This document shows, piece by piece, positions 62,344 through 64,000 of a stretch of DNA of 64,000 nt. The stretch's first letter is position 1. The number at the start of each line of letters is the position of its first letter. This DNA comes from Treponema berlinense (lineage in GTDB: Bacteria; Spirochaetota; Spirochaetia; Treponematales; Treponemataceae). The stretch spans positions 49,976 through 113,975 of the forward strand of contig NZ_FUXC01000010.1 in the NCBI RefSeq assembly GCF_900167025.1. Reading direction: 5' to 3'. The notes under the pieces were generated by a model. It was not told where the DNA came from and made no database searches. It saw only the letters and a program-made list of their open reading frames with translations. Made by a program: the position numbers and the translations under genes.

Positions 62344-63399
62344 ATGTTCAATTTGTTCAAAAAAAAATCGATAAAAATTTCTGTCTGTGTGCCTGTCTGT
62401 GGCACGCAAAAATTTTTGTCTGCCTGTTTAGAAAGCATTTGTGCTCAAAGTTTTTGCGGTTTTGAAGTCATTGTTGTTGACGACGAAGGAATTGAGCGTC
62501 TAAAAGAAAAAAAATTGAATACAGGGCAGATATTAAAGGAATTTTGCAAAAAGCACAAAAGTTCAAATTTTTGTATAAGGTTTATTCAGCACGAAAAAAA
62601 TAAAGGTCTTGTGGAAGCCCGCCGTTCTGCCGTTTATGCGGCGGCTGGAAAATACATAATGTTTGTTGATAGCGACGACTTTCTTTTGCCAGACGCGTTA
62701 AGCACTCTGTATGACATTGCCGAAAAAAAAGGAGCGGACATTGTTCATGGAATGGCAAAAGTCAAAACTAGGCGAGAGTTAAAAAATCTTTCTGAAAAGG
62801 ATAAAAAATTTTCAGAGAATAGAATTCTGGAAATTACAAAAAAAATAACCAATGTTTTTGTTGGAGCAGATGGCGGCTCCGAAGGGTTTTTATGCAAAGA
62901 TGAAATTTTAAATGGCTTTTTGGTTCAGCGCAATCACTGCGGTTTTTTATGGGCAAAACTTTTTGAGCGGGAATTGTGTTTAAATGCGTTTGAAAAAATT
63001 CCGCCAGTATATTGTGTTTTTGCGGAAGATTTTTTGATTTATTTTTTTCTTGCCTTTTATGCAAAAAAATATGCTGGTATAAAAAACGAAGTGTATTCTT
63101 ACTGTGTTGATACCGGAATTTCGTCAGAAAAGAAAATTTACAGCCTTGAACAATGGAAAAAAGTTTGTTCTGCTGCAAGCGCGAGCACTGTTCTTCTGGA
63201 TTTTGTTCAGGAAAAAGACATAGAAAACAAAACTCTTACAGAAAGCGAAATTGAAGAATTGAGAAAGACTTGCCGGTATTACGCAAAAAACAATCTTGAG
63301 CAGTTAAAAAAAACTGTAATCCCAGAACTTCAAACGCAGGCCTACGAAGAACTGTGCGAATGGTGGGGAAAAGAAATGATCAAAAGCGTAGAAAAATGA
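62344..63399 (+). CDS. Family 2 glycosyltransferase
   Basis: The 351-residue protein has a GT-A domain at its N-terminus: KISVCVPVCGTQKFLSACLE, FEVIVVDDEG, KGLVEARRSAVYAAAGKYIM and the metal site VDSDDFLLPDA. It transfers a sugar from a nucleotide sugar to an unknown acceptor. The C-terminal half has no recognised domain. I use the ATG at 62344 because the frame before it runs through the terminator. It is a single gene closed by a strong terminator. Confidence 0.88.
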   Translation: MFNLFKKKSIKISVCVPVCGTQKFLSACLESICAQSFCGFEVIVVDDEGIERLKEKKLNTGQILKEFCKKHKSSNFCIRFIQHEKNKGLVEARRSAVYAAAGKYIMFVDSDDFLLPDALSTLYDIAEKKGADIVHGMAKVKTRRELKNLSEKDKKFSENRILEITKKITNVFVGADGGSEGFLCKDEILNGFLVQRNHCGFLWAKLFERELCLNAFEKIPPVYCVFAEDFLIYFFLAFYAKKYAGIKNEVYSYCVDTGISSEKKIYSLEQWKKVCSAASASTVLLDFVQEKDIENKTLTESEIEELRKTCRYYAKNNLEQLKKTVIPELQTQAYEELCEWWGKEMIKSVEK

Positions 63400-63403
63400 C
63401 TGC

Positions 63404-63441
63404 AAAACAGGTGATATTAAAAATATTATCACCTGTTTTTT
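63404..63441 (+). terminator. Terminator of the glycosyltransferase gene
   Basis: AAAACAGGTGATA and TATCACCTGTTTT form a perfect 13-pair stem with more T behind. Confidence 0.9.
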
Positions 63442-63475
63442 GAAATGCGAAAAACAGACGCTCTGAAGAATTGAT

Positions 63476-64000
63476 TTAGTTTTTGTCGGTTTTTAAACTT
63501 GTAACCTGCTCCAAAGAAAGCCCTGTAGCCATGGCAATTTGTTCAGGCGAAATGTTTATTTTAAGCAAATTTTTGGCAGTTTCAAGAGTTTTTTCATTAG
63601 CAATGTCTTGAGCCATATCTTTTGCAATGTCTTGAGCCATATCTTTTGCAATGTCTTGAGCCATATCCTTTGCTATACCTTGAGCCATGTCCTTTGCCAT
63701 ATCTTGCGCCAAATATCTTGCCTGCAGCTTAATCTCCTGTTCGATTGTCATATATCTGTGCCTCCACTGGGCATTCATTTTTACACGCTCAACCAACGCG
63801 GACAATCTGTCTGTAAAGTTGTCGTCCGAGTTTTTTCCGCATAAATATCTGAAAAATGAACGCAGATTTTCTGACTGCATTTTATCATACATAGTCGCGT
63901 TAAAAAAGATGTTGACCGTCCCGTCGTTCATGAGTATATTTTTGTCTTCCTCCGCCCTGTATCGGAACGTGTAGACCGGAAGCCTGTGCCCGAAGGCGTC
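63476..64000 (-). CDS. Rpn/PD-(D/E)XK transposase-like nuclease (5' partial)
   Basis: The frame stays open to the right edge of the window, so only the C-terminal part is seen. GHRLPVYTFRYRAEED, INIFFNATMYDK-like segment and SENLRSFFRYLCGK are typical of the region after the nuclease core in Rpn family proteins (recombination-promoting nucleases). The catalytic residues lie outside the window. The end carries five to six AKDMAQDI-type repeats, then a helix-turn-helix-like end (ISPEQIAMATGLSLEQV). It is possibly mobile or a relic. Confidence 0.75.
   Translation of the reverse strand, partial: DAFGHRLPVYTFRYRAEEDKNILMNDGTVNIFFNATMYDKMQSENLRSFFRYLCGKNSDDNFTDRLSALVERVKMNAQWRHRYMTIEQEIKLQARYLAQDMAKDMAQGIAKDMAQDIAKDMAQDIAKDMAQDIANEKTLETAKNLLKINISPEQIAMATGLSLEQVTSLKTDKN
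63596..63715 (-). repeat. 24-base tandem repeats in the Rpn-like gene
   Basis: CAATGTCTTGAGCCATATCTT and near copies repeat about every 24 bases (on the plus strand), coding for the alternating AKDMAQDI units. There are no unique spacers between them. Confidence 0.9.

Noticed and set aside
63596..63715. CRISPR-like repeats near the right end
   Set aside because: The copies adjoin each other without unique spacers and are in frame within the Rpn-like gene.

Overview
The window looks like a chromosomal segment of a Treponema-type spirochaete (species not determined). This rests on gene content and style: an L21-Prp-L27-Obg-NadD-YqeK-LCP-RsfS cluster, SpoVG, a large TPR membrane protein resembling the spirochaetal flagellar collar protein FlcA, a MAF/DUF115 motility glycosyltransferase-like protein, an SpoIIE phosphatase/STAS pair, many lipoproteins with short spirochaetal lipoboxes, and a base composition of about 40 % G+C by eye. 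There is no rRNA, phage or CRISPR array. The only possibly mobile gene is an Rpn/PD-(D/E)XK transposase-like gene cut by the right edge.

Layout. 1-7.1 kb: partial SpoIIE phosphatase, STAS protein, VanY-type peptidase lipoprotein, then leuS, a GNAT acetyltransferase and a carbohydrate-binding secreted protein on the minus strand. 7.4-16.2 kb: FlcA-like protein, polyprenol/dolichol kinase-like protein, an orphan membrane protein, a secreted protein, pyruvate kinase, MATE transporter. 16.4-19.8 kb: thiBPQ transporter under a TPP riboswitch with a clear promoter. 20-23.8 kb: small outer-membrane-like protein, an orphan RACo-like ASKHA protein, RNase Y. 24-26.5 kb: lptC-lptA-lptB, with one 13-residue repeat family shared by the facing ends of LptA and LptB. 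26.5-30 kb: an independent 39-residue very basic protein gene, a J-domain protein, map, HtrA-type protease. 30-35.3 kb: the rplU-to-rsfS cluster. 35.4-38.5 kb: an 80-residue acidic protein without any basic residue, ispE, spoVG, tRNA-Gln followed by a tandem duplication that includes the tRNA 3' end, and rplY. 38.5-48.2 kb: secreted protein with calcium-type Asp loops, PDZ protease, lepA, MAF-like protein, parvulin-type PPIase, orphan response-regulator-like protein. 48.4-53.5 kb: tRNA-Pro, tRNA-Asp, pncB behind four consecutive hairpins, copA with an in-frame CopZ-like tail, csoR with its operator. 53.5-64 kb: an active/inactive M16 protease pair, purE, purM, two lipoproteins, a family 2 glycosyltransferase, and the partial Rpn gene.

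Two themes cut across the gene map. First, GC-rich, hairpin-prone, non-coding elements sit in intergenic gaps throughout (near 7.2, 13.2, 16.3, 19.9, 24.0, 35.8, 37.3-37.7, 48.3 and 57.1 kb). Several are recognisable copies of one another, in direct or inverted orientation. Second, several genes (at 12266, 20013, 35912, 38522, 53559 and 62344) have a -10 hexamer ending only 6-7 bases before the start codon and no Shine-Dalgarno sequence, so they may be leaderless. Other genes have strong GGAGG sites.

All functions are assigned by reading motifs and context, with no database search. The strongest candidates for something undescribed are the 39-residue basic protein gene, the CopA-CopZ fusion with an internal ribosome-binding site, the acidic 80-residue protein, the tRNA-Gln tail duplication and the hairpin array before pncB.
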